A DNA stretch of 12,711 nt from JALZHR01 sp036389695 (GTDB taxonomy: Bacteria > Acidobacteriota > Blastocatellia > Pyrinomonadales > Pyrinomonadaceae). The notes under the pieces are model-generated. The model saw only the letters and a program-made list of their open reading frames with translations, had not been told where the DNA came from and did no database searches. Positions 6,815-12,711 of this stretch are shown in pieces. The translations under genes were made by a program, and so were the position numbers. The DNA lies in the NCBI GenBank assembly GCA_036389695.1, contig DASVWG010000007.1, positions 1 to 12,711 on the forward strand, given 5' to 3'. Position 1 is the first letter of the stretch. Each line of letters begins with the position of its first letter.

Positions 6815-8677
6815 ATGAGATTCAAGCTGCCTGAAATTCCGCCGCCGCAGCTAATTGCGGCGCTGCGTTCATACAATTTACTGCCCGCGATTGTCTTTAT
6901 GCCGACGCGCCGACGCTGTGACGAATCGGCGATGGAAGTCGCGCTCAAAAAACAAAATCCGAATCCCGAACGCGCCGAAGCCCGCCGGCGAATCTTTCAG
7001 GAATACGCCGAGCAAAGCCCGGAAATCAGCCGCCACAAACACAAAAATCTCGTCATCCGCGCCGGCGTCGCCTCGCATCACGCCGGACACATTCCCGCCT
7101 GGAAGCTTCTGATTGAAAAAATGATGTCCGCCGGACTTCTGGACGCGATTTTCGCCACCACGACCGTCGCCGCCGGAGTCGATTTTCCCGCGCGGACGGT
7201 CGTTATCGTCAATGCCGACACGCGCGGCAACGACGGCTGGCGCTCGCTGCAAGCCAGCGAACTGCAGCAGATGACCGGACGCGCGGGCAGGCGCGGCAAA
7301 GACAACGTCGGTTTCGTCATCCTCGCGCCGAGCAATTTTCAAAATCCGCCGCGCATCGCCGCGCTTCTGAAATCGCCGCCCGACGCACTGCAAAGCCAGT
7401 TTCGCGCGACTTATTCGAGCCTGCTCAATTTACTGGACGCTTACGGCAGCTTTCCGCAGGTGCGCGAAATCGCCGAAAAAAGCTTCGCCTTTCGCGAAAC
7501 CGCGCACCAGGTTTTGCGTCTGGAAAGAAAGCGCGACAAGCGGCAGGCAAACATCGTCGAGAAAATCAAAGAAAGCGGTTTCGGTTTAACGGTCGATGCC
7601 GTGCGCGGTTTTGAGCGTCTGACCGCGACGCGAAACCGTTTGCAGGAAAAACTGCCGATGCGCCGCGCGGAAATTCGCCATAAATGGCTGGAAGAAAACG
7701 TCACATCGGGACGCGTCGTTTCGCAAGGTCGCGGCGGCAAGCGTTTTTTTCTGGTGCTGAACGTTTACGGCGAAAAAGTGACGGCGATGAAGGACGACGG
7801 CGGCGGAACGACGTTTGCGCTCTCGCGCGTCAATCGCGTTTACGCCAAAAAATATCCGCTTAATGAAAAGTCGGTCGAAACCGCGTTTTTCGAAATTTAC
7901 GAAGGCAAAAATCCGCCGCTCGACGAGCCGCGCGTGGCTTTGACGCAAAACGAAAACGACGACGCGGTCGAGCTTATCAATCAATTAATCGAGCGGCTTT
8001 TGCCCGACGGTTTGAGCGACGACCGGAAGCGTCTGGCGCACCAGTTTTTGTGGGAAAACTGGACGGACGCCGAATTTATCGAAAAAACCGGGCGCGACAT
8101 CGACACCTTACGCGACGAAATCTGGCTTCCCTTCGAGCATCGGGCGCGCGTTCTGCATCATTTCGGCTATCTGGATTTCGGCGCGCAGAAAGTCACGGAA
8201 AGCGGAAGATGGCTGGCTGATTTGCGCGTCGACCGCCCGCTTTTAGTCGGCGAAGCGCTGCGGCAAGGTCTTTTTGAAAAGCTTGAGACGAAACACGTCG
8301 CCGGTCTGATGGCGGCGCTCGCGGGCGATTCGGACAGAAATTACGGCGAGCTTCACCTGTCGGACAAAATTCTGGACACGCTGACCGAGTTTGAAGACAT
8401 CGTCTTCGCCGTCTCCGGCGTGGAATGGAAATTCGGCGTCGAGCCCGCGCCGGAAATGAATTTTTCGGCGGCGGCAACGGCGGAACACTGGGCGGACGGC
8501 GCAAACTGGGAAAATCTGGTGCGCGAAACCAAAGCCGAAGAAGGCGATTTGGTGCGCCTGCTCTCGCGCACGGGCGAAGCGTTATTACAAATCGCCAACC
8601 TGAAAAAATCCAACCCCGAAGCGGCGGAAATCGCGCGGGCGACGGCGGAGATAATCTTGCGCGAGCCGATTCGTTAG
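6815..8677 (+). CDS. Ski2-like DEAD/DEAH-box helicase, C-terminal half (RecA2 and C-terminal domains)
   Basis: This 620-aa product begins abruptly inside a helicase. Motif IV region 'PAIVFMPTRRRCD' (24-36), motif V 'TTTVAAGVDFPART' (about 115-128) and motif VI 'QMTGRAGRRG' (152-161) are intact. About 450 residues follow that probably form the winged-helix and helical-bundle region of Ski2/Mtr4-type RNA helicases. It has no Walker A or DEAH box; those are in the 253-1137 product. The ATG is made by the last bases of the proposed insert, and an in-frame TAA lies just upstream at 6806-6808, so no longer start exists in this frame. Native sequence seems to begin at 'FKLPEIPPPQLI'. With the N-half, a 911-aa helicase is rebuilt in frame. 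No internal decay is visible over 1.86 kb. Whether it is translated is unknown. Confidence 0.88.
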   Translation: MRFKLPEIPPPQLIAALRSYNLLPAIVFMPTRRRCDESAMEVALKKQNPNPERAEARRRIFQEYAEQSPEISRHKHKNLVIRAGVASHHAGHIPAWKLLIEKMMSAGLLDAIFATTTVAAGVDFPARTVVIVNADTRGNDGWRSLQASELQQMTGRAGRRGKDNVGFVILAPSNFQNPPRIAALLKSPPDALQSQFRATYSSLLNLLDAYGSFPQVREIAEKSFAFRETAHQVLRLERKRDKRQANIVEKIKESGFGLTVDAVRGFERLTATRNRLQEKLPMRRAEIRHKWLEENVTSGRVVSQGRGGKRFFLVLNVYGEKVTAMKDDGGGTTFALSRVNRVYAKKYPLNEKSVETAFFEIYEGKNPPLDEPRVALTQNENDDAVELINQLIERLLPDGLSDDRKRLAHQFLWENWTDAEFIEKTGRDIDTLRDEIWLPFEHRARVLHHFGYLDFGAQKVTESGRWLADLRVDRPLLVGEALRQGLFEKLETKHVAGLMAALAGDSDRNYGELHLSDKILDTLTEFEDIVFAVSGVEWKFGVEPAPEMNFSAAATAEHWADGANWENLVRETKAEEGDLVRLLSRTGEALLQIANLKKSNPEAAEIARATAEIILREPIR

Positions 8678-8720
8678 TTGTTAAAGAATTTTTACTATAG
8701 AGATTCAGCGAAAGAAAATA

Positions 8721-8789
8721 CACGGATAACAGGATGAACAGGGATGAAAAATCATTCTTCTAATCCCTGTAAATCCTGTTATCCCTGTG
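8721..8789. terminator. imperfect palindrome between convergent genes (GGATAACAGGAT family)
   Basis: Left arm 8721-8745 pairs with right arm 8763-8789, with a 2-nt bulge and two mismatches; the loop is about 17 nt. It lies between the helicase C-half (+) and the acetyltransferase (-), both ending towards it, so a bidirectional terminator role is likely. A second member of the same family lies at 11307-11375, which shows it is a dispersed intergenic repeat. Confidence 0.7.
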
Positions 8790-8797
8790 AACTTTTC

Positions 8798-9652
8798 TTA
8801 CAAAGCTTTAATCATCTCGAACTGGCTCAGAGTTTCGCTGAAATTTCTGGTTTTAAAAAAATCGACGGCGCACTTCAGATTGCTGTCGACATTGGTGACG
8901 CGAAGCGGTTTGTTTTCGCCGATGACTTTCTGCATTTCCGCCAAAATCAGCGAGGCGACGCCGTTTTGTCGATGATTTTTGTCGACGGCAATCTGCGCGA
9001 TATTGCCGGATTTTGGAAAGACGACGCCGTAGCCGACGCATTTTTCTTTCGCAAACGCGCCGAGAATTATTTTTCTTGTCAGGCTTCTTTCCAGCGCTTC
9101 GACGGAATACTGCCAGCTGGTGTTTCCGTCCCAGAAGGCTTTTAATAATTTCCAGTTTGGCGCGACGATTTCGCGAACGATAAAATCCGTTTTCGGACTG
9201 TAGCCGGACGGTTTTTGCTGCTGAAAGAGCAAGAGCCGACGCGTTTCCGCAAAACCCATCTTGCGATAGAGACGCACGGCTTTTTCGTTTTCGGTGATGA
9301 CTTCCAGCAGAATCTGCTCGATGCCTTTTTGTTTTAACGCGGGCATCATAAACTCGAAAATCTCCGCGCCGATGCCTCTGCCTCTAAAGTTTGGAAATAC
9401 GCCGGTTCCGGCGTCGTAGACGGTCGATTTGCCGTTCCAAATGCCGAAGCCATTGAGCGTGAAACCGACCATTTTCCCGTCCGAAAAAGCGCCGACCGAA
9501 TTGTTTATATCGACGGCGTTCAGCGCGATATGATTTTTGAATTGCGCCTCGGTGAGCTGAAATGGAATGATGTAATCGGAAAAGGCTTCGAGCAGCGCGG
9601 CGTGAAGCGCGGCGAAATCCGGCGGCGATAGAAAACGATAATTTATCTGCAA
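8798..9652 (-). CDS. tandem-domain GNAT N-acetyltransferase
   Basis: The 284-aa product contains two GNAT folds, which transfer an acetyl group from acetyl-CoA to an amine. In the first domain the pyrophosphate-binding motif A is 'VFPNFRGRGIG' (85-95), followed by 'ENEKAVRLYRKMGF' (121-134), typical of the C-terminal part of the fold. The second domain carries 'IAVDKNHRQNGVA' (221-233) and 'NLKCAVDFFKTRNF' (258-271), a more divergent copy. The substrate cannot be inferred. The start is a TTG at 9652-9650: it has AAGGA 9 nt upstream on the minus strand (9662-9666), while the next in-frame ATG is residue 61, inside the fold. It is divergent from ispH, 72 bp apart. Confidence 0.85.
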   Translation of the reverse strand: MQINYRFLSPPDFAALHAALLEAFSDYIIPFQLTEAQFKNHIALNAVDINNSVGAFSDGKMVGFTLNGFGIWNGKSTVYDAGTGVFPNFRGRGIGAEIFEFMMPALKQKGIEQILLEVITENEKAVRLYRKMGFAETRRLLLFQQQKPSGYSPKTDFIVREIVAPNWKLLKAFWDGNTSWQYSVEALERSLTRKIILGAFAKEKCVGYGVVFPKSGNIAQIAVDKNHRQNGVASLILAEMQKVIGENKPLRVTNVDSNLKCAVDFFKTRNFSETLSQFEMIKAL

Positions 9653-9661
9653 AGTTTTGTT

Positions 9662-9666
9662 TCCTT
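9662..9666 (-). promoter_or_regulatory. ribosome-binding site for the acetyltransferase TTG start
   Basis: Minus-strand AAGGA lies 9 nt before the TTG at 9652. The same 9-nt gap is seen for the surface-protein gene and for ispH, which supports this non-ATG start. Confidence 0.6.
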
Positions 9667-9710
9667 CGGGCTTTTGTTAAGATACAACTAGCTTTACGAA
9701 AGTCAAGCTT

Positions 9711-9715
9711 GAAGG
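9711..9715 (+). promoter_or_regulatory. ribosome-binding site of ispH
   Basis: GAAGG ends 9 nt before the ATG at 9725. A T/A-rich stretch with TAAGAT/TACAAC at 9678-9688 upstream could hold the -10 box, but no well-spaced -35 box was found. Confidence 0.6.
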
Positions 9716-9724
9716 TTTAAGAAA

Positions 9725-10573
9725 ATGCAGATTTTACTGGCAGATGAATACGGTTTTTGTTTCGGCGTCGAGCGCGCGGTCGAGATGGTTGAAGAAGCGC
9801 TCTCGGAAGGCGATACGGTGCGTACGCTCGGTCCGTTGATTCACAACGACCAGGAAATGGAGCGGCTGGCAAAACACGGCGTCGCGACCATCGACGCGCC
9901 CGTCCAAATCCAGCGCGGCGAAACGGCGGTTATCCGCGCGCACGGCGTCACGCCGCAGGTCGAACAGGAATTGCGCAAAACGGCTTCGAAGGTCGTCGAC
10001 GCGACTTGCCCGTTTGTGACGAAAGTGCAGAAACTGGCTTCGCGCGCGGCGGCGCAAGACCGTCACGTCGTCGTCGTCGGAAATCCCGACCATCCCGAAA
10101 TGATTGGCGTCAAAGGCTACGCGCCCGAACACGCTTTCGTCATCCGCGATGCTTCGGAAGTTGCCGATTTGCCGACGCTGAAAAATCCTCTGGTCGTTTC
10201 GCAAACCACCATCAAACTGAAAAGCTTTCTCGACGCGGCGGAAGCCGTCAAAGCCAAAGCGGAAGGCGAAACGCAGGTCGTCAACACGATTTGTTCGGCG
10301 ACGCGCGACCGTCAGGACGCGGCGCGCGCGCTGGCGGGCGAAGTCGATGCTTTCTACATCATCGGCGGTCGCCATTCGTCAAACAGCCGCAAGCTGCTCG
10401 CCGTCTGCGCGGAACAATGTCCGAAAAGCTTTCTGATAGAAACGCCCGACGAGATTAACCCGCAAGACCTGAAAGGCGCGGAAAAGGTCGGCTTAACGGC
10501 TGGCGCATCGACGCCCAACTGGCTGATTCAAAAAGTAATGGCGCGGCTCGAAGAAATCGGGAAAGAAGATTAG
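9725..10573 (+). CDS. ispH: 4-hydroxy-3-methylbut-2-enyl diphosphate reductase
   Basis: IspH (LytB) is the last enzyme of the methylerythritol phosphate pathway. It reduces HMBPP to isopentenyl and dimethylallyl diphosphate with a [4Fe-4S] cluster in the cytoplasm. The 282-aa length is close to the usual bacterial short form. The three cluster cysteines are present: C12 in 'GFCFGV', C95 in 'DATCPFV' and C190 in 'NTICSATRDRQ'. Substrate-binding residues match the family: H40 ('GPLIHN'), H73 ('RAHGV'), H123 and E125 ('DHPEMIG'), the 'SQTT' segment (159-162), S218/S219/N220 ('RHSSNS') and S262 ('GASTPN'). It is a single-gene unit between a divergent acetyltransferase and a convergent methyltransferase. 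The 3' end is followed at once by a palindromic repeat that probably terminates it. The function is secure. Confidence 0.97.
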   Translation: MQILLADEYGFCFGVERAVEMVEEALSEGDTVRTLGPLIHNDQEMERLAKHGVATIDAPVQIQRGETAVIRAHGVTPQVEQELRKTASKVVDATCPFVTKVQKLASRAAAQDRHVVVVGNPDHPEMIGVKGYAPEHAFVIRDASEVADLPTLKNPLVVSQTTIKLKSFLDAAEAVKAKAEGETQVVNTICSATRDRQDAARALAGEVDAFYIIGGRHSSNSRKLLAVCAEQCPKSFLIETPDEINPQDLKGAEKVGLTAGASTPNWLIQKVMARLEEIGKED

Positions 10574-10589
10574 CCACGAAAAAGAACTA

Positions 10590-10693
10590 AAAAAGAAACC
10601 GCAGATTTTCGCAGATGCACGCAGATAAGAAAAGGATTTGAAACAAAGCTTTTATAATCTGCGTTTATCTGCGCCCATCTGCGGTTTCTTTTT
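10590..10693. repeat. imperfect palindrome with CGCAGAT triplets, probable bidirectional terminator
   Basis: Two 37-nt arms (10590-10626 and 10657-10693) pair except at two 3-nt blocks. Each arm holds three GCAGAT motifs spaced by 10 bp and an A5/T5 edge. It starts 17 bp after the ispH stop. The right arm overlaps the last eight codons and the stop of the convergent methyltransferase gene. The T-run at the right edge could serve the plus strand, and the matching A-run the minus strand. Confidence 0.75.
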
Positions 10694-11258
10694 CTGTTTT
10701 CTCCGCTGAATTTTTCACCACTTCAAACTCGAAATGTAGTTCCTTTCCCCGAAAAATATAGCTCAGATAATGCTCCCAGAATTTTCGCGTGAAGCGGAAG
10801 CGCGGCGATTTCTGGTCGAGATTGACCAGAAACTCGATGCCTAAACTGCGCCACAAATTCAAAAGCGAAACGTAAATTTTGACGGGTTTTAAAGACACCT
10901 CGGTGTAGAAATCGAAAACCTGCCGGTCGGGCATAAACGTGTTGAGCGTGTAGGAATTAAAATGATTGCGATGCGTCGGGTCGGTCGCCCAATCCGGATT
11001 TGTGTAATGCGGCGTAACCAGTCGAATCCGCCCGCCGGGTTTCGTGATGCGGTAAAGCTCGGTGACAAAAGCCATTACGTCCGGCACGTGTTCGATGACG
11101 TGACGCGAGACGATTAAATCGAATTCGTTATCGGGAAAAGGATACGGAATCTCGCCGAGGTCGTGGATAACGTCAGCCGCCGTGCGCGGGTTGTTGTCCA
11201 AGCCAATCGCGCCTTCATATTTATTTGCGCCGCATCCGACATCGAGAATTTTGGTCAT
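10665..11258 (-). CDS. class I SAM-dependent methyltransferase (Methyltransf_11 type)
   Basis: The 197-aa product has the Rossmann-type fold of class I methyltransferases. Motif I is 'ILDVGCGANK' (4-13), the acidic residue after strand 2 is D21 in 'GLDNNP', motif IV/post-II is 'FDLIVSRHVIEHV' (46-58), and 'ITKPGGRIRLVTP' (71-83) closes the core. The 'HVIEHV...KPGG' pattern is typical of the family that includes quinone, lipid and sugar methyltransferases, but the substrate is not readable. The ATG at 11258 places motif I at the normal distance. A GTG at 11276 would add six residues and overlaps the neighbouring repeat, and neither start has a clear ribosome-binding site. The last eight residues (190-197) and the stop are encoded by an arm of the palindrome shared with the ispH 3' side, so the native C-terminus was probably different. 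Confidence 0.85.
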   Translation of the reverse strand: MTKILDVGCGANKYEGAIGLDNNPRTAADVIHDLGEIPYPFPDNEFDLIVSRHVIEHVPDVMAFVTELYRITKPGGRIRLVTPHYTNPDWATDPTHRNHFNSYTLNTFMPDRQVFDFYTEVSLKPVKIYVSLLNLWRSLGIEFLVNLDQKSPRFRFTRKFWEHYLSYIFRGKELHFEFEVVKNSAEKTEKETADGRR

Positions 11259-11271
11259 CGAAAAATAATTT

Positions 11272-11409
11272 ACCACAGAGACACAGAGATTTTTAAAGAG
11301 AAATTAACAGGGATAACAGGATAAACAGGGATAGAAAATGATTTTATTTATCCTTGTAAATCCTGTTATCCCTGTATTTTCTTTCTCTGTGCCTCTGTGT
11401 CTCTGTGGT
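11272..11409. repeat. nested double palindrome: CACAGAG outer arms around a GGATAACAGGAT core
   Basis: Outer arms 11272-11288 and 11393-11409 are perfect 17-bp reverse complements built from CACAGAG units. Inside them lie arms 11307-11332 and 11350-11375, 26 bp each with three mismatches, belonging to the same family as 8721-8789. The whole can fold as one long interrupted stem. It fills the gap between the zinc-ribbon gene and the methyltransferase gene, both on the minus strand, so it could terminate the former. The outer right arm ends 8 bp before the zinc-ribbon stop codon. Confidence 0.8.
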
Positions 11410-11417
11410 GAGTTCCT

Positions 11418-11663
11418 TCAATATTTATCCGCCAGTTCCGTGATTCCGCAGCGCGGGCACGTTAAAGTGCGCTGCGTTTTGTCCGCCCATTTTGCCAGCG
11501 CTTGATTGGAAAGGCGCGGATTTTTGCTTTCGGCTTCGCCTTCGCGCAGCAGGCGCGACGGTGCTGGCGAATCATTTTCCGAGGCTTTTAACTCACGCTC
11601 GCAGTGTTTGCAAATCCAGCCGAAACCGTCGTTGTAAAAATCTTCCAGTTCGATTCTCTCCAT
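11418..11663 (-). CDS. small zinc-ribbon protein, function unknown
   Basis: The 81-aa product carries two cysteine pairs, C18-x2-C21 ('WICKHCE') and C69-x2-C72 ('CPRCG'), which together can bind one zinc ion as a ribbon. The 47 residues between them are charged and probably flexible, longer than in a compact zinc ribbon. The ATG at 11663 is chosen because upstream in-frame starts (ATG 11690, TTG 11696) would run into the terminator stem of the protease gene. A weak GGGAAAG lies just upstream. The family was not recognised. It sits between two unrelated genes and no partner can be named. Confidence 0.65.
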   Translation of the reverse strand: MERIELEDFYNDGFGWICKHCERELKASENDSPAPSRLLREGEAESKNPRLSNQALAKWADKTQRTLTCPRCGITELADKY

Positions 11664-11695
11664 ACTTTCCCGCTGGTGACAGATTAGCATAAACA

Positions 11696-11723
11696 AAAGC
11701 GGGCGAAAATTCTCGCCCGCTTT
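11696..11723 (-). terminator. intrinsic terminator of the HtrA gene
   Basis: A perfect 11-bp G/C-rich stem (11696-11706 with 11713-11723) encloses a 6-nt loop. On the minus strand it lies 27 bp after the protease stop and is followed by TTTTGTTT-type sequence. It separates the protease gene from the zinc-ribbon gene. On the plus strand a T-run (11727-11732) also follows, so it may work in both directions. Confidence 0.85.
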
Positions 11724-11750
11724 CGATTTTTTATGATTGTTTCCCGGTCT

Positions 11751-12711
11751 CTATTCGTTGTTGCGGCGAATCGACGGGCGACCGCTGCCGGTCGGCTGTG
11801 TCTGTGCCGGAACGGCGGTGAGCCTGACCGGAACGGTCGAGCGCTTGCCGTCGCGGAAAATTTCCGTCTGAATCGTGTCGCCGATTTGTTTTTTATCGAG
11901 ATAACGATAAAGGTCGTCCAGATTATTCATCTTCTGCCCGTCAATCGCTAAGATAATGTCGCCCAGAACGACGTCGCCGTCCGCATCCTGCGAGAGTCCG
12001 CGAAGTCCGGCGCTTGCCGCCGGTCCGCCCGCGATGGCGCTGCGAACCAGCAAACCGTTTTCGACCGGAAGATTAACGCCCTGCTCGCTCAGCTGCGAGA
12101 CGCTGTAAAGGTTCGCGCCGAGCTTCGGACGACGAACTTCGCCGAATTGAATCAATTGCGGAATAACGCGTTTCGCCGTGCTGACCGGAATCGCAAAACC
12201 GACGCCGACCGAGCCGCCTGCGGGCGAGAGAATCTGCGAGTTGATGCCAATCATTCTGCCGTATTTATCCAGCAGCGGTCCGCCGGAATTGCCCGGATTT
12301 ATCGAAGCGTCGGTTTGAATCGCCGCATCAATCGGGCGACCGTTGCGCGCTCTGATAGGACGCTGCAAACCGGAAATGACGCCGGTCGTCAAAGTTCTGT
12401 CCAGACCGAATGGATTGCCGATTGCCAAAACTTTCTGTCCGACCGAAAGCTTGTCGGAATCGCCGAGCGGAACGACGGTTAAGCCTTCTGCCGGCGGCTC
12501 GATTTTGATAACGGCTAAATCCGTGTCCGGGTCGCGCCCGACGACTTTTGCCGGATAAACTTTATCGCCGCCGAAGCTGACCTTCAGGCTCGACGCGCCT
12601 TCGATAACGTGATTGTTCGTTAAAATGTGTCCCTGCGCATCAATCACCGAGCCGGAACCCGAGCCTTTGCCTTCTTCGGTCTGCCCGAAAAAGTTTTCGC
12701 TCGTCGAGCTG
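11751..12711 (-). CDS. HtrA/Deg-type periplasmic serine protease, 5' end outside the window
   Basis: At least 319 residues of a trypsin-like S1C protease are visible; the start and any signal peptide lie beyond base 12711. Counting from the first whole codon, the catalytic triad is His34 ('TNNHVIEG'), Asp64 ('DPDTDLAVIKI') and Ser142 ('NPGNSGGPL'). One PDZ domain follows (about residues 195-300, 'VLGDIILAIDGQKM'), and the protein ends with a short polar tail. One PDZ domain matches DegS/HhoA-like members rather than two-PDZ DegP. Such proteases degrade or sense misfolded envelope proteins. A GTG at 12647 is internal (it encodes the V of 'GSVIDAQG'), not a start. The gene probably forms its own transcription unit, ending at the hairpin 27 bp downstream. 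Regulation cannot be seen because the promoter is outside. Confidence 0.92.
   Translation of the reverse strand, partial: SSTSENFFGQTEEGKGSGSGSVIDAQGHILTNNHVIEGASSLKVSFGGDKVYPAKVVGRDPDTDLAVIKIEPPAEGLTVVPLGDSDKLSVGQKVLAIGNPFGLDRTLTTGVISGLQRPIRARNGRPIDAAIQTDASINPGNSGGPLLDKYGRMIGINSQILSPAGGSVGVGFAIPVSTAKRVIPQLIQFGEVRRPKLGANLYSVSQLSEQGVNLPVENGLLVRSAIAGGPAASAGLRGLSQDADGDVVLGDIILAIDGQKMNNLDDLYRYLDKKQIGDTIQTEIFRDGKRSTVPVRLTAVPAQTQPTGSGRPSIRRNNE

Larger units (their letters stand above)
1132..6817 (+). mobile_element. candidate 5.7-kb insertion splitting the helicase gene; carries only a surface-protein gene
   Basis: The segment separates two halves of one helicase. AGA at 1129-1131 and AGA at 6818-6820 could be a 3-bp target duplication. 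Inside them the ends read CATTAAA (1132-1138) and, inverted, TTTAATG (6811-6817): a perfect 7-bp terminal inverted repeat that continues imperfectly for about ten bases with one gap. Deleting the segment plus one AGA restores a continuous 911-codon helicase frame. The only gene inside is the 1789-aa secreted protein; no transposase, integrase or reverse transcriptase is visible. Subterminal heptamer repeats lie at both ends. The inverted repeat is short and A/T-rich and the duplication only 3 bp, so the exact ends are provisional; the interruption itself is much surer. Alternatives are ordinary rearrangement or an assembly error. Confidence 0.55.

Noticed and set aside
1132..6817. Intein or self-splicing intron inside the helicase gene
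   Set aside because: The in-frame TAA at 1135 ends the helicase frame at once, the removed length (5689 bp) is not a multiple of three, and no intein motifs, maturase or homing endonuclease are visible.
12147..12647. Plus-strand frames opposite the protease and a GTG start at 12647
   Set aside because: The minus strand encodes the conserved HtrA triad through this region, and the frame stays open to the window edge, so 12647 is an internal Val codon.

Overview
The window looks chromosomal and most resembles Acidobacteriota of the Blastocatellia/Pyrinomonadales type. This is inferred from the very large secreted protein (DUF7948-like domain, SBBP propeller, six C-terminal 'DFDGDGKTDxAVFRP' repeats), the short palindromic repeats between genes, and the style of the Ski2-like helicase and HtrA protease. 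No rRNA or other phylogenetic marker is present, so the assignment is tentative.

Layout. 1-252 is non-coding: a small hairpin, a near-perfect 81-bp palindrome and a promoter. 253-1137 (+) encodes the first RecA-like domain of a Ski2-type helicase. 1336-6705 (+) encodes a secreted or surface-anchored modular protein of about 1789 aa. 6815-8677 (+) encodes the second RecA-like domain and C-terminal region of the same helicase. Next come a tandem-GNAT acetyltransferase (8798-9652, -), ispH (9725-10573, +), a SAM methyltransferase (10665-11258, -), a small CxxC/CxxC zinc-ribbon protein (11418-11663, -) and an HtrA/Deg serine protease with one PDZ domain (11751-12711, -), whose 5' end lies outside the window.

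The main observation is that one helicase gene is cut in two by about 5.7 kb carrying the surface-protein gene. The candidate junctions are very clean. Removing 1132-6817 and one copy of the flanking AGA (1129-1131 and 6818-6820) joins the halves in frame into a 911-aa helicase with motifs I to VI in order. The insert ends are inverted (CATTAAA... and ...TTTAATG). Read in the helicase frame, the left end supplies the TAA that stops the N-terminal half and the right end supplies the ATG that starts the C-terminal half. The insert has no recognisable transposase or recombinase, but carries tandem 7-bp repeats near both ends. The cut falls in the linker between the two RecA domains, and promoter-like boxes stand at leaderless spacing before both ATGs. 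The gene may therefore be either inactivated or expressed as two polypeptides.

The remaining genes are housekeeping or small accessory genes in short, mostly single-gene transcription units. Their intergenic spaces hold several families of imperfect palindromes that probably act as bidirectional terminators. One arm has been absorbed into the 3' end of the methyltransferase gene.
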